Notes under the pieces: model-generated
What the model saw: only the letters and a program-made list of their open reading frames with translations
What the model was told of the DNA's origin: nothing
Database searches by the model: none
Translations under genes and position numbers: made by a program
In this document: positions 17,319-26,445 of the stretch, one piece after another
How positions within the stretch are numbered: the first letter of the stretch is position 1
How the letters are laid out: every line of letters begins with the position of its first letter
Assembly: GCA_947444925.1 (NCBI GenBank)
Contig: CANFBW010000021.1
Span: forward strand, 1 to 52,837
DNA: 52,837 nucleotides
From: Flavobacteriales bacterium
GTDB lineage: Bacteria > Bacteroidota > Bacteroidia > Flavobacteriales_C > GCA-002722245
Direction of reading: 5' to 3'

Positions 17319-19364
17319 GTGGATGTAAAAAAAGATATTCTATGGAGAGTATATCTTACTTTTTTTGTGATGGTCGCCTTCGCAGTCGTAGTCATCACCC
17401 AAACTGTCAACCTTCAGTTTTTCCAAGCCAAAGAAATTAAAAAATCAGTAGTTGCTAAAGTTGCTGACTATCGTGAGGTAGAAGCCAATAGAGGTGATAT
17501 TTATTCGAGCGATGGTAGTTTGATGGCGACGTCAATGACCTTTTATATGGTGGGCATGGACTGCAGCTCGAAGGCTTTGACCGATAAAAATTTCAATGAA
17601 AACATTGCTGCGCTGAGTGATAGCTTGTCGGCATTGCTTGGTAAAAAGAGCGGCAATCAATATAGAAGAGAATTGGAACACTGTCGTAAAACAAAAAAAA
17701 GATGGTACAAATTGCACGACGGCTTGACGTACACGCAATTCAAAAGATTGAAATCTTTTCCGCTTTTCAACAAAGGAAAATATGAAAGTGGTTTGGTGTA
17801 TACACGTAAGATAGAGCGCAAGCGTCCTTACCAAATGGCTTCACGTACTTTGGGAAAAGGCGGCGAAAGTCAAATTGGAATTGAAGGTGCTTTTAATTTG
17901 TATTTGAGAGGAGAGAACGGATTGCAATATCAGAGAAAAATTGGCGAAGGTATTTGGGTGCCCATTGATGATGCGGGTTCGATTGACCCTATCGACGGCG
18001 GTGATGTGTATACCACTATCGATATGAGTATTCAAGATATTGCTGAAACTGAATTGTTGAGAAAGTTGAGGTTTCACGGTGCTGAGCATGGTTGTGTAGT
18101 TGTAATGGAAGTGGCAACGGGAAGGGTAAAAGCCATTGCGAATTTAAAGGCGACCGATACTTCTGGTACTTTTCAAGAGTATGTGAATTATGCGGTGATG
18201 GAAAGATCGGAGCCGGGTTCAGTCTTTAAATTGGCTTCTCTTTTGGCGGGTATCGAAGATGGTAAATTTGATGCCAATACCATGGTGGATACCAAAAGCG
18301 GACGCGTTACTTTTTACGACAAAACGATTGTTGATTCACATGGACCTTATGGTGTGATCAGTGTTAAGCGAATTTTAGAAGTGTCTTCAAACGTAGGAAC
18401 GGCGATGCTGACAACAGAGCATTATGGTAAAAATCCAAGTGCTTTCATTAACAGGTTGTACAAATTTGGATTGACGGAAAGTTTAAATCTCGATATTAAA
18501 GGAGAGCCGAAACCCAATATTAAAAGTCCGGGAACCTCAGGCTGGTCGGGTTTAACCTTGCCTATTATGTCCTACGGTTACGACATGGAGCTCACGCCGC
18601 TGCAAGTGTTGTCTTTTTACAACGCATTGGCGAACAACGGTTACAGAGTGAAGCCAATGTTTGTGGAACGTGTGGTGCAAAAAGATGGCAGCATCAAAAC
18701 ATTTCATCCCGAGGTTTCTAAATCACCCATCTGCTCTCAAAAAACAATTTTGAATGCCAAAGAAATGTTGGAAGCAGTGGTGCTCAACGGAACTGCAAAA
18801 AGTATCAAAACCGATAAATACAAAATTGCCGGAAAGACAGGAACAGCTTGGTTTGGTTACACGCGTAAAAAAGACGAGGAGCGCCACTATCGTTCCACTT
18901 TTGTGGGATATTTTCCGGCCGACAAACCCAAATACTCTATTATCGTAGTGGTGTCTGATCCTAAAAAGAATGGATACTACGGAGGTGAAGTTTCGGCGCC
19001 AGTTTTCAGAGCCATTTCTGACCGTATTTACGCAAACATGTTGGATACTGCAAAGTTGAAAAAAACTGCTTTAACGCCGTTGATTGCCGCAAAGTTGAAG
19101 CCGTCGGTAATGGAAGATGAGGCGGTGCTTGCAAAGAAAATGCCAGTGAAAAATATTGCTGGTCAAAAGAAAATTGTTGTGCCCGCGCTAGGTGACACTA
19201 AGGTGCCTGACGTTACGGGTATGGGTTTGAAAGACGGTGTTTTTCTTTTGGAAAACATGGGTTTGATTGTGAAAGTGCAAGGGCGTGGCGTCATTAGAAA
19301 GCAATCAATTGAACCAGGAACACAAATCATCAAAGGAACAGAAATAACAATAGAGCTGATATAA
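17319..19364 (+). CDS. ftsI: Division transpeptidase (class B PBP, FtsI-like) with C-terminal PASTA domain
   Basis: This 681-residue protein starts at GTG 17319, directly after the ftsL stop; no in-frame ATG fits the membrane helix at about 9-30. The active-site motifs are complete: S301-x-x-K304 (EPGSVFKL), SSN at 356-358 and KTG at 506-508. An N-terminal dimerisation domain (REVEANRGDIY) precedes them. The last 70 residues (VPDVTGMGLKDGVFLLENMG...) form one PASTA domain, as is usual for the Bacteroidota division PBP. It cross-links septal peptidoglycan in the periplasm, paired with FtsW. Confidence 0.95.
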   Translation: MDVKKDILWRVYLTFFVMVAFAVVVITQTVNLQFFQAKEIKKSVVAKVADYREVEANRGDIYSSDGSLMATSMTFYMVGMDCSSKALTDKNFNENIAALSDSLSALLGKKSGNQYRRELEHCRKTKKRWYKLHDGLTYTQFKRLKSFPLFNKGKYESGLVYTRKIERKRPYQMASRTLGKGGESQIGIEGAFNLYLRGENGLQYQRKIGEGIWVPIDDAGSIDPIDGGDVYTTIDMSIQDIAETELLRKLRFHGAEHGCVVVMEVATGRVKAIANLKATDTSGTFQEYVNYAVMERSEPGSVFKLASLLAGIEDGKFDANTMVDTKSGRVTFYDKTIVDSHGPYGVISVKRILEVSSNVGTAMLTTEHYGKNPSAFINRLYKFGLTESLNLDIKGEPKPNIKSPGTSGWSGLTLPIMSYGYDMELTPLQVLSFYNALANNGYRVKPMFVERVVQKDGSIKTFHPEVSKSPICSQKTILNAKEMLEAVVLNGTAKSIKTDKYKIAGKTGTAWFGYTRKKDEERHYRSTFVGYFPADKPKYSIIVVVSDPKKNGYYGGEVSAPVFRAISDRIYANMLDTAKLKKTALTPLIAAKLKPSVMEDEAVLAKKMPVKNIAGQKKIVVPALGDTKVPDVTGMGLKDGVFLLENMGLIVKVQGRGVIRKQSIEPGTQIIKGTEITIELI

Positions 19365-19375
19365 AAGAAAAATAA

Positions 19376-20839
19376 ATGAAATTATTATCTGACATATTGT
19401 ACAAAGCAGGGATTGATGAAATCAAAGGCACTACTAAGCTTGCGATCACATCTATTTGTTTTGATTCGCGCGCAGTGGAGCAGTCTTCACTTTTCGTAGC
19501 GGTGAAAGGTACCAAGGTGGATGGTCATGTATACATTGAAAAAGCAATTGCCGATGGTGCCATTGCAATTGTATGCGAACAGTTTCCTGAAGTGATGAAC
19601 GATAAAATCACTTACGTTCAAGTGAAGGATTCTAGTTTTTCATTGGGCATTATTGCTGCAAATTTCTTCGACAATCCTTCTGAAAAATTAAAACTGGTAG
19701 GTATCACTGGGACAAATGGAAAAACAACCACAGCTACTTTGCTTTACAATCTTTTCAAGAGCACAGGACATAAAGTGGGTTTGTTGTCGACTGTAAAAAA
19801 TCAAATCAACAATGAGAAATTAATATCCACACATACTACGGGTGACGCGATTCAAATCAACGCTTTGCTTAGTGAGATGGTGAAGAAGGGATGCACGCAT
19901 TGCTTTATGGAAGTGAGTTCTCACGCCATTCATCAAAATAGAATTGCGGGCTTGAAATTTGACGGTGCTGTGTTCACCAACATCACGCACGACCATTTGG
20001 ATTACCACGGTGATTTCAATGAATACATCAAAGCAAAAAAAATGTTTTTCGATCATTTGTCTGCCGATGCTTTTGCTTTGGTGAACAGTGATGATAAGCA
20101 TGGTGAAACAATGGTGTTGAATACCCGCGCCAAGGTGCATACTTATGGATTGAAAACGATGGCTGATTTTAAATGCCGCGTTTTAGAAAATAGGTTTTCA
20201 GGCTTGCTGTTGAACATCGACAACAACGAAGTGTGGTCGAAACTCGTTGGTAAATTTAATGCTTACAATTTGTTGGTGGTGTATGCTACTTCTGTTTTGT
20301 TGGGTGAAGATAAGATGGCGGTACTCACATCGCTGAGCGCATTGTCATCAGTGGAAGGTAGGTTTCAATACGTGAAATCGAAAAATGGAATCATTGGCAT
20401 CGTTGACTATGCGCATACTCCCGATGCATTGGAAAATGTTTTGGAAACCATCAATGGTATTCGCACAGGAAATGAAACCGTTATTTCGGTGGTTGGTTGC
20501 GGTGGAGACAGAGATGCTGCGAAGCGACCGGTAATGGCGAAAATTGCTTGTGAAAATAGCGATAAGGTGATTCTTACTTCTGACAATCCGAGGAGTGAAG
20601 ATCCCGAAGAAATCATCAAGCAAATGCGCACTGGCGTTGATGCTGTGAACTACAAAAAGTGTTTGGCGATACTTGATAGACGCGAAGCGATACGCACCGC
20701 GTGTTCAATGGCAAATGCGGGAGACATTATTTTGGTGGCTGGAAAGGGCCACGAAAAATATCAAGAAATTGCTGGTGTGAAACACCCTTTTGACGATCTG
20801 GAAATATTGGAAGAATCACTAAAATTAATTGAAGGATAA
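19376..20839 (+). CDS. murE: UDP-MurNAc-L-Ala-D-Glu:meso-diaminopimelate ligase
   Basis: This 487-residue protein has all three Mur ligase domains. The ATP-binding loop is [15 protein letters not shown]. The substrate-selecting motif DNPR ([12 protein letters not shown]) indicates meso-diaminopimelate and not lysine, so the wall is DAP-type. KGHEKYQE near the end closes the C-terminal domain. It adds the third amino acid to the UDP-muramyl dipeptide in the cytoplasm. The stop and the mraY start overlap as TAATG. Confidence 0.97.
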   Translation: MKLLSDILYKAGIDEIKGTTKLAITSICFDSRAVEQSSLFVAVKGTKVDGHVYIEKAIADGAIAIVCEQFPEVMNDKITYVQVKDSSFSLGIIAANFFDNPSEKLKLVGITGTNGKTTTATLLYNLFKSTGHKVGLLSTVKNQINNEKLISTHTTGDAIQINALLSEMVKKGCTHCFMEVSSHAIHQNRIAGLKFDGAVFTNITHDHLDYHGDFNEYIKAKKMFFDHLSADAFALVNSDDKHGETMVLNTRAKVHTYGLKTMADFKCRVLENRFSGLLLNIDNNEVWSKLVGKFNAYNLLVVYATSVLLGEDKMAVLTSLSALSSVEGRFQYVKSKNGIIGIVDYAHTPDALENVLETINGIRTGNETVISVVGCGGDRDAAKRPVMAKIACENSDKVILTSDNPRSEDPEEIIKQMRTGVDAVNYKKCLAILDRREAIRTACSMANAGDIILVAGKGHEKYQEIAGVKHPFDDLEILEESLKLIEG

Positions 20840-22056
20840 TGCTGTACTATTTATTCAGATACCTCGATGAGATGAATGTTCCCGGAGCGGGAGTTTTTCA
20901 ATACATCACTTTTCGTACCTTATTGGCACTTGTTGTTTCGCTGTTTATCTCTATGATTTTAGGGAAGCGAATTATCAATTTGCTCAGAAAATTGCAAGTG
21001 GGCGAAACTGTTAGAGACCTTGGTTTAGATGGTCAATTGAAAAAACAGGGCACACCAACCATGGGCGGTTTACTGATTTTGTCGGCCATCGTTATTCCTA
21101 CTTTGCTGTTCGCGCGATTGGAGAATGTGTACATCATTCTTTTGCTTGTTACCACCATTGGTTTGGGTTTTCTTGGTTTTCTCGACGATTACATTAAGGT
21201 TTTCAAAAAGAACAAAGAAGGTTTGCAGGGGCGATTTAAAATCATAGGTCAAGTGGGTATTGGACTTATTGTTGGCGCTGTGCTTTTCTTTAATAAGAAC
21301 GTAATCATTGCTGAGCCAGTTAAACATGCGACTTCTGAAACGGTGCAAATTGCAGATAAGGAATTTGTGGAAATGAAGTCGATGAAAACCACCATTCCTT
21401 TTATGAAGGACAATGAATTGGATTATGGAAAAGCAGTGGAGTATTTCGGATTGGAAGCGAGCGAATGGGCATGGTTGATATTTATTCCAGTGGTGATTAT
21501 TATCGTGACGGCGGTGTCGAATGGCGCTAACTTAACCGATGGTATTGATGGTTTGGCGAGTGGTACATCTGCCATTATCGGTACTACGTTAGGCGTGTTG
21601 GCTTATGTGAGTGGTAATGCGGTGTTCGCTGATTATTTGAACATCATGTACATTCCCAATATTGGGGAGCTTGTTGTTTTTATGGGCGCTTTCGTTGGTG
21701 CTTGCATTGGATTTTTGTGGTACAATGCTTATCCTGCACAAGTGTTTATGGGTGATACAGGAAGTTTGTCTTTGGGTGGTATCATTGCTGTTTTTGCAAT
21801 TGCGATTCGTAAAGAATTATTGATTCCTATCATTTGCGGAATCTTTTTGGTGGAGAATTTATCAGTGATTATGCAGGTGAGTTATTTCAAATACACCAAG
21901 AAAAAATTCGGTGAAGGACGACGTATTTTCAAGATGTCTCCTTTGCATCACCACTATCAAAAATCGGGCTACCACGAAGCTAAAATTGTGACGCGTTTTT
22001 GGATCATTGGAATTATTCTCGCGGTATGTGCTATTGCAACTTTAAAATTGAGATAA
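20839..22056 (+). CDS. mraY: Phospho-N-acetylmuramoyl-pentapeptide transferase
   Basis: This 405-residue integral membrane enzyme has about ten helices. Diagnostic segments are [31 protein letters not shown] (the Asp pair for Mg), [12 protein letters not shown] and [22 protein letters not shown] periplasmic insertion at about 155-205 ([14 protein letters not shown] onward) is longer than in E. coli but normal for this phylum. It moves phospho-MurNAc-pentapeptide to undecaprenyl phosphate, making lipid I. Confidence 0.97.
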   Translation: MLYYLFRYLDEMNVPGAGVFQYITFRTLLALVVSLFISMILGKRIINLLRKLQVGETVRDLGLDGQLKKQGTPTMGGLLILSAIVIPTLLFARLENVYIILLLVTTIGLGFLGFLDDYIKVFKKNKEGLQGRFKIIGQVGIGLIVGAVLFFNKNVIIAEPVKHATSETVQIADKEFVEMKSMKTTIPFMKDNELDYGKAVEYFGLEASEWAWLIFIPVVIIIVTAVSNGANLTDGIDGLASGTSAIIGTTLGVLAYVSGNAVFADYLNIMYIPNIGELVVFMGAFVGACIGFLWYNAYPAQVFMGDTGSLSLGGIIAVFAIAIRKELLIPIICGIFLVENLSVIMQVSYFKYTKKKFGEGRRIFKMSPLHHHYQKSGYHEAKIVTRFWIIGIILAVCAIATLKLR

Positions 22057-22063
22057 AACTGAA

Positions 22064-23413
22064 ATGCAAGAAGAAACAATTATAGTTTTAGGTGCAGGCG
22101 AAAGTGGCGTGGGAGCAGCCATTCTCGCGCAAAAGCAAGGATACAAGGTTTTTGTATCTGATGCTGGTGTGATCGCCGCCGACTATAAAAATATTCTTGA
22201 AAAATATTCTATTAATTACGAAACCGGTGAACACAAAAAACTGTACCAGTATACCCCGGTAATGGTAGTGAAAAGTCCGGGTATCCCCGAAAAAAATGAA
22301 ACAGTAATATTCTTTTCAAAAAAGAATATTCCCGTAATTTCTGAAATAGAATTTGCAGGTAAATTCAGCTCTGCTAAAATGATTTGCATTTCAGGTAGCA
22401 ACGGAAAAACCACTACCACTTTGTTGACCTATCACTTGCTGAAAACTGCCGGATACAATGTTGGTCTTGCTGGTAATGTTGGTAAAAGTTTGGCGTGGCA
22501 AGTTGCTGAAGAAGCCTATGATTACTACGTTATTGAGTTGAGTAGTTTTCAGTTGGATGGTATGTTTGACTTTAAATCTGATGTTGCAATTTTATTGAAC
22601 ATCACGCCCGATCATTTGGATCGCTATGATTATAAATTTGAAAATTACGTTGCGTCTAAATTTAGAATTACACAAAATCAAAGTGCAACCGATGCATTTA
22701 TTTATTGTGCCGATGATGCAACAATGAAATCATACATGAGTGCGCATTCTTTCGCTGCAACAATGTATTCAATCAGTGTAAAAAATGATGCTGATGTGAC
22801 CGCTGATGAAAATAATTTGCATTTTTCTATTGCAGAAAAAAATGAAATCATCAGTACCTCTGTACTTACTATTCAAGGCAAGCACAATTTTTATAACGCA
22901 ATGGCTGCAGGTAGCGCAGCGCTTTTGATGGGCTTGACTAAAACGCAAATTGAACAAGGTTTTTCTACTTTTATAAATGCAGAACACCGTTTGGAAAAAG
23001 TGGCGGTGATTGATGGAGTTACTTTTATTAATGATTCAAAAGCAACAAATGTAGATTCTGTTTGGTATGCGCTTGATAGCATGCAACAGCCTACAACATG
23101 GATTGTTGGTGGTGTTGATAAAGGCAATGACTATTCAGTGTTGGAATCTTTTGTTAATAAAAAAGTGAAAGGCATCATCTGTCTTGGGAAAGACAATAGT
23201 ATCTTGGAGGCATTATACGGTGCACGAGGTAAATTATTTTTTTCAACCAACGATATTTCTGCCGCAGTGGCAAAAGCAAAAGCTTGGAGTGTGAGTGGTG
23301 ACGCGGTTTTGCTGTCTCCAGCCTGCGCAAGTTTTGATTTGTTTAAAAATTATATCGACAGAGGAAATCAATTTAAAAACATAGTGAACCAAATAATAAA
23401 CCACAATAATTAA
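22064..23413 (+). CDS. murD: UDP-MurNAc-L-alanine:D-glutamate ligase
   Basis: This 449-residue protein is full length. It has an N-terminal Rossmann-like domain (IIVLGAGESGVGAA), the ATP loop GSNGKTTTTLL, then a C-terminal domain from about residue 300 with EHRLEKV, NDSKATNVDSVWYAL and LLSPACASFDLFKNYIDRGNQF. These are the residues that contact D-glutamate and nucleotide in MurD. It adds D-glutamate to UDP-MurNAc-L-Ala. The next gene repeats only its C-terminal domain. Confidence 0.97.
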   Translation: MQEETIIVLGAGESGVGAAILAQKQGYKVFVSDAGVIAADYKNILEKYSINYETGEHKKLYQYTPVMVVKSPGIPEKNETVIFFSKKNIPVISEIEFAGKFSSAKMICISGSNGKTTTTLLTYHLLKTAGYNVGLAGNVGKSLAWQVAEEAYDYYVIELSSFQLDGMFDFKSDVAILLNITPDHLDRYDYKFENYVASKFRITQNQSATDAFIYCADDATMKSYMSAHSFAATMYSISVKNDADVTADENNLHFSIAEKNEIISTSVLTIQGKHNFYNAMAAGSAALLMGLTKTQIEQGFSTFINAEHRLEKVAVIDGVTFINDSKATNVDSVWYALDSMQQPTTWIVGGVDKGNDYSVLESFVNKKVKGIICLGKDNSILEALYGARGKLFFSTNDISAAVAKAKAWSVSGDAVLLSPACASFDLFKNYIDRGNQFKNIVNQIINHNN

Positions 23414-23422
23414 AGCAGAATT

Positions 23423-23974
23423 ATGACTACAAAAGGTAATTTCGAATTTCAAAATCAAATCAAAACGGGACCTACAATGGCTGAAAGCCTGAAGAAGGAT
23501 TATGAGAAAATTCGCAAAGAAGGTATCCGCGAAAGTTTTTCGGAATTCGAAAATGTAGAGCATCGCTTGGAATTTGTTGCCAACATTCACGGGATCGAAT
23601 ATGTCAATGATTCGAAAGCAACCAATGTAAATTCTACATGGTATGCTTTGGAAAGAATGACTAAATCAACGGTGTGGATCGTAGGAGGTGTAGATAAAAC
23701 TGTTGACTATTCTTCACTGCACGAATTGGTGAAAGAAAAAGTAAGATGTGTTGTTTACATCGGTACTGAAAAAAATAAAGCCTTCGAAGCTTTCTTAGAC
23801 AAAGTGCAAATGATTGTCGCTGCTGCAACGATGGAGGAAGCTGTGCAAATGGCATACTACGCTGCTGAAAAAGGAGAAGCGGTATTGATGTCTCCTGCCT
23901 CTGCGAGCTTCAATATGTTTGAGAATTATGAAGAAAGAGGAAACAGATTTAAACAGTTGGTAAGAAACTTATAA
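23423..23974 (+). CDS. Free-standing MurD C-terminal-domain paralogue
   Basis: This 183-residue protein begins with about 38 polar residues and then matches the MurD C-terminal domain from FSEFENVEHRLEFV to ERGNRFKQLVRNL. The preceding murD already has a complete C-terminal domain that aligns along the same length. The substrate-contact motifs NDSKATN, WIVGGVDK and SPASASFNMFENYEERGN are kept. The whole N-terminal and ATP-binding central domains are absent, so it cannot catalyse the ligase reaction alone. The frame is clean, with short gaps on both sides (9 and 12 bp), so it looks expressed and not a remnant. Possible roles are MurD regulation, D-Glu binding or scaffolding; all are inference. 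An ATG at 23477 is an alternative start. Confidence 0.9.
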   Translation: MTTKGNFEFQNQIKTGPTMAESLKKDYEKIRKEGIRESFSEFENVEHRLEFVANIHGIEYVNDSKATNVNSTWYALERMTKSTVWIVGGVDKTVDYSSLHELVKEKVRCVVYIGTEKNKAFEAFLDKVQMIVAAATMEEAVQMAYYAAEKGEAVLMSPASASFNMFENYEERGNRFKQLVRNL

Positions 23975-23986
23975 TCCCATTAAGCC

Positions 23987-24202
23987 ATGTTGGATTTATT
24001 CTTTGAAAACCCAGGAAATAGAAAAGAGAAGTTTGTTCTGATCTTAACCCTATTGTTGTTCGGACTTGTTCTGCTGGCGATTTATGGAGTAGTGGAAATG
24101 GTGAAAGGTTTTAATGCTGTGCATTCCGATTTGGGGACTGCACCGATTGTGAATAGAGGTGATGTGATTGAACAAGTTGCTGGCGATGAAGAACATTTAT
24201 AG
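23987..24202 (+). CDS. Small single-pass membrane protein in the dcw run, unknown function
   Basis: A 71-residue frame has an ATG start, a short charged N-terminus (FFENPGNRKEK), one membrane helix (about 16-38, FVLILTLLLFGLVLLAIYGVV) and a polar tail likely facing the periplasm. It sits 12 bp after the MurD-like gene, and its last 17 bp overlap the start of ftsW, which argues for coupled translation. I do not recognise a family. Its position between murD and ftsW suggests a division or wall role, by inference. Confidence 0.75.
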   Translation: MLDLFFENPGNRKEKFVLILTLLLFGLVLLAIYGVVEMVKGFNAVHSDLGTAPIVNRGDVIEQVAGDEEHL

Positions 24203-25367
24203 TTTTATACACGGCGACAAAATTATTTGGTGGGTTGTTTTTTTACTCTCGTTGATGTCGATTGTTATGGTTTACAAGTCGACAGGGAGTTTGGCCTACC
24301 GCTTTCAAGGCGGAAATACGGAGTTCTATTTGATGAAGCATCTGCTTATGCTTTTTTTAGGACTCGCCATTATTTACTTCACACATTTGTTGAAGTACAA
24401 ATACTTTTCCCGCCTATCTCAAATTTTACTCATCATTTCAATTCCTTTGTTATTGCTGACGATGTTGGCCGGACAAAGTGAAAATTCTGCTGACCGTTGG
24501 TTGGTCATTCCTGGCTTGGGTGTGAGTTTTCAAACTTCGGATTTGGCTAAATTGGCACTCATTACTTATCTCGCTCGTGTATTGCACAAGAGGCAGGAAG
24601 GACAAAAATTTAAAGAAATTTTTTTACCAGTCATCGCACCAATATTTTTAGTGTGCGGACTCATCGTTAAGGTGAACTTTTCTACTGCTGCTTTGATTTT
24701 TGGCACCAGTATGGTTTTGCTTTTTATTGGGCGCGTGCCCTTCAAATATATTTTGTACACCGTTGGAATGGCCATTGGTGCATTCGCTCTTTTCATCATG
24801 GTAGTGATTACCGTTTTTCCAGATAACAATCGCGTACAAACTTGGATCAATCGCGTTGGCGCATGGTCGGGATCAGGAGACAAAGCAACTGAAGAAGATT
24901 CTGAGGCGAATTACCAAAGCAATCTCGCTAAGGCAACCATCGTGAGTGGTGGCGTGTTTGGCAATTGGTTTGGGGGTAAAAATGAAAACCCTTCGCCCCC
25001 ACAAGCTTTCTCTGATTTTATGTATGCTTCGCTGATCAAGGAAACCGGATTTGTTGGTGGTATTTTTTGCATTTTGCTCTACTTGCTTTTGTTCTATCGA
25101 TCGATTCGCGTTGCCGTCAAAAGCGAGTCGACTTTCGCAATGCTTCTGGTAGTGGGTTGTTCTATCTCTTTAGTGTTTCAAGCTTTTTCCAACATGGGCG
25201 TTGCCGTGGGTTTATTTCCCGTAACCGGCCAGCCGCTGCCTTACCTCAGTATGGGCGGTACTTCTTTGTGGTTTACCAGTATTTCAATAGGTATTATTCT
25301 AAGTGTGAGTAAAGAAGTTTATGACAAACAAGAAGACAAACAACAGGTGGCCACGCGTAATCATTAG
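24186..25367 (+). CDS. ftsW: Septal peptidoglycan polymerase FtsW (SEDS family)
   Basis: ATG 24186 is preferred to the TTG at 24168 because it gives a typical N-terminus (MKNIYSFIHGDKIIWWVVF). The 393-residue product has about ten membrane helices and SEDS signatures: SADRWLVIPGLGVSFQTSDLAKLALI, YQSNLAKATIVSGG, and PVTGQPLPYLSMGGTS near the end. It polymerises lipid II glycan strands at the septum together with the PBP. Its end overlaps murG by 47 bp. Confidence 0.95.
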   Translation: MKNIYSFIHGDKIIWWVVFLLSLMSIVMVYKSTGSLAYRFQGGNTEFYLMKHLLMLFLGLAIIYFTHLLKYKYFSRLSQILLIISIPLLLLTMLAGQSENSADRWLVIPGLGVSFQTSDLAKLALITYLARVLHKRQEGQKFKEIFLPVIAPIFLVCGLIVKVNFSTAALIFGTSMVLLFIGRVPFKYILYTVGMAIGAFALFIMVVITVFPDNNRVQTWINRVGAWSGSGDKATEEDSEANYQSNLAKATIVSGGVFGNWFGGKNENPSPPQAFSDFMYASLIKETGFVGGIFCILLYLLLFYRSIRVAVKSESTFAMLLVVGCSISLVFQAFSNMGVAVGLFPVTGQPLPYLSMGGTSLWFTSISIGIILSVSKEVYDKQEDKQQVATRNH

Positions 25368-26445
25368 TGGTGGCGGTACTGGCGGACACATCTTTCCGGC
25401 CGTTGCCATAGCCCGCGGCATACAGGAACAATATCCAAGTTCCGATATACTTTTTGTTGGCGCGCAAGGCAAAATGGAAATGGAGAAAGTCCCTGCTGCT
25501 GGTTTTCCAATTGAGGGACTTTGGATCAGTGGTTTGCAAAGAAGTTTGACTTTGAAAAATCTTTTATTCCCCGTTAAAGTATTGTCCAGTGTATGGAAAG
25601 CACTGCGCATCATTCGCAAGTTTAAACCTGATGTGGCTATAGGTGTAGGTGGCTATGCAAGTGGTTCGCTTTTGTACGCGGCATCAATGAAAGGCATTCC
25701 TTGTTTGATACAAGAACAAAATTCTTTTCCGGGCATCACCAATAAAATTTTAAAAAATAGGGTGCAAACTATTTGCGTGGCGTACGATAGAATGGATCGC
25801 TTTTTTCCTAGTGAAAAAATAGTATTGACCGGAAATCCAGTGCGCAAAGAAATTACGAAACTTGAAGGAAAACGCGAAAGGGGATTGGAGAAATTTAATC
25901 TCGACAGCACTAAAAAAACAGTCTTGGTTGTAGGTGGTAGCTTGGGTGCACGCAGTATCAATCAAAGTATTGATGCAAACTTACAGTTGTTTGCCGACAA
26001 CGACATTCAGTTGATTTGGCAAACAGGAAAGTTGTATACAGAACAAGCCAAAAAAAGAGTAGCTGAAGTAGGATACAAAGGAATATCGTCTTTGGATTTC
26101 ATTGCCGATATGGATTTGGCGTATGCCGTTGCCGATGTGGTGATTTCACGAGCAGGTGCACTTGCCGTGTCAGAATTGTGTTTGGTAAAAAAACCTGCAA
26201 TACTCGTCCCACTTCCGTCGGCAGCAGAAGACCATCAAACCAAAAATGCGATGTCGTTGGTGAGTTACAACGCCGCTATTTTAGTGAAAGACAATGAGGC
26301 CAAAGAACACTTGGTGCAAGATGCGATCGCTTTGGTAAACGATCAAGAGCAAATGGACAAGCTTTCTCGGAATATTGAAAAATTGGCCTTTGCCAACGCC
26401 ACTGAAACCATTGTGAGTGAAGTAATGAAATTGATCAACAAATGA
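25321..26445 (+). CDS. murG: UDP-GlcNAc:lipid I N-acetylglucosaminyltransferase
   Basis: This 374-residue GT-B enzyme has the N-terminal G-loop RVIISGGGTGGHIFPA, GVGGYASG, an IQEQNSFPG loop, and the C-terminal donor site VVGGSLGARSIN, VISRAGALAVSELCL and PLPSAAEDHQTKNA. It adds GlcNAc to lipid I to give lipid II on the inner membrane face. The only in-frame ATG upstream of the first glycine loop is at 25321, so the 47-bp overlap with ftsW is probably genuine. Confidence 0.96.
   Translation: MTNKKTNNRWPRVIISGGGTGGHIFPAVAIARGIQEQYPSSDILFVGAQGKMEMEKVPAAGFPIEGLWISGLQRSLTLKNLLFPVKVLSSVWKALRIIRKFKPDVAIGVGGYASGSLLYAASMKGIPCLIQEQNSFPGITNKILKNRVQTICVAYDRMDRFFPSEKIVLTGNPVRKEITKLEGKRERGLEKFNLDSTKKTVLVVGGSLGARSINQSIDANLQLFADNDIQLIWQTGKLYTEQAKKRVAEVGYKGISSLDFIADMDLAYAVADVVISRAGALAVSELCLVKKPAILVPLPSAAEDHQTKNAMSLVSYNAAILVKDNEAKEHLVQDAIALVNDQEQMDKLSRNIEKLAFANATETIVSEVMKLINK

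Noticed and set aside
22064-23974. MurD and the downstream MurD-like gene as one gene split by a frameshift
   Set aside because: murD already has a complete C-terminal domain, and the second gene repeats the same domain, so this is a paralogue.
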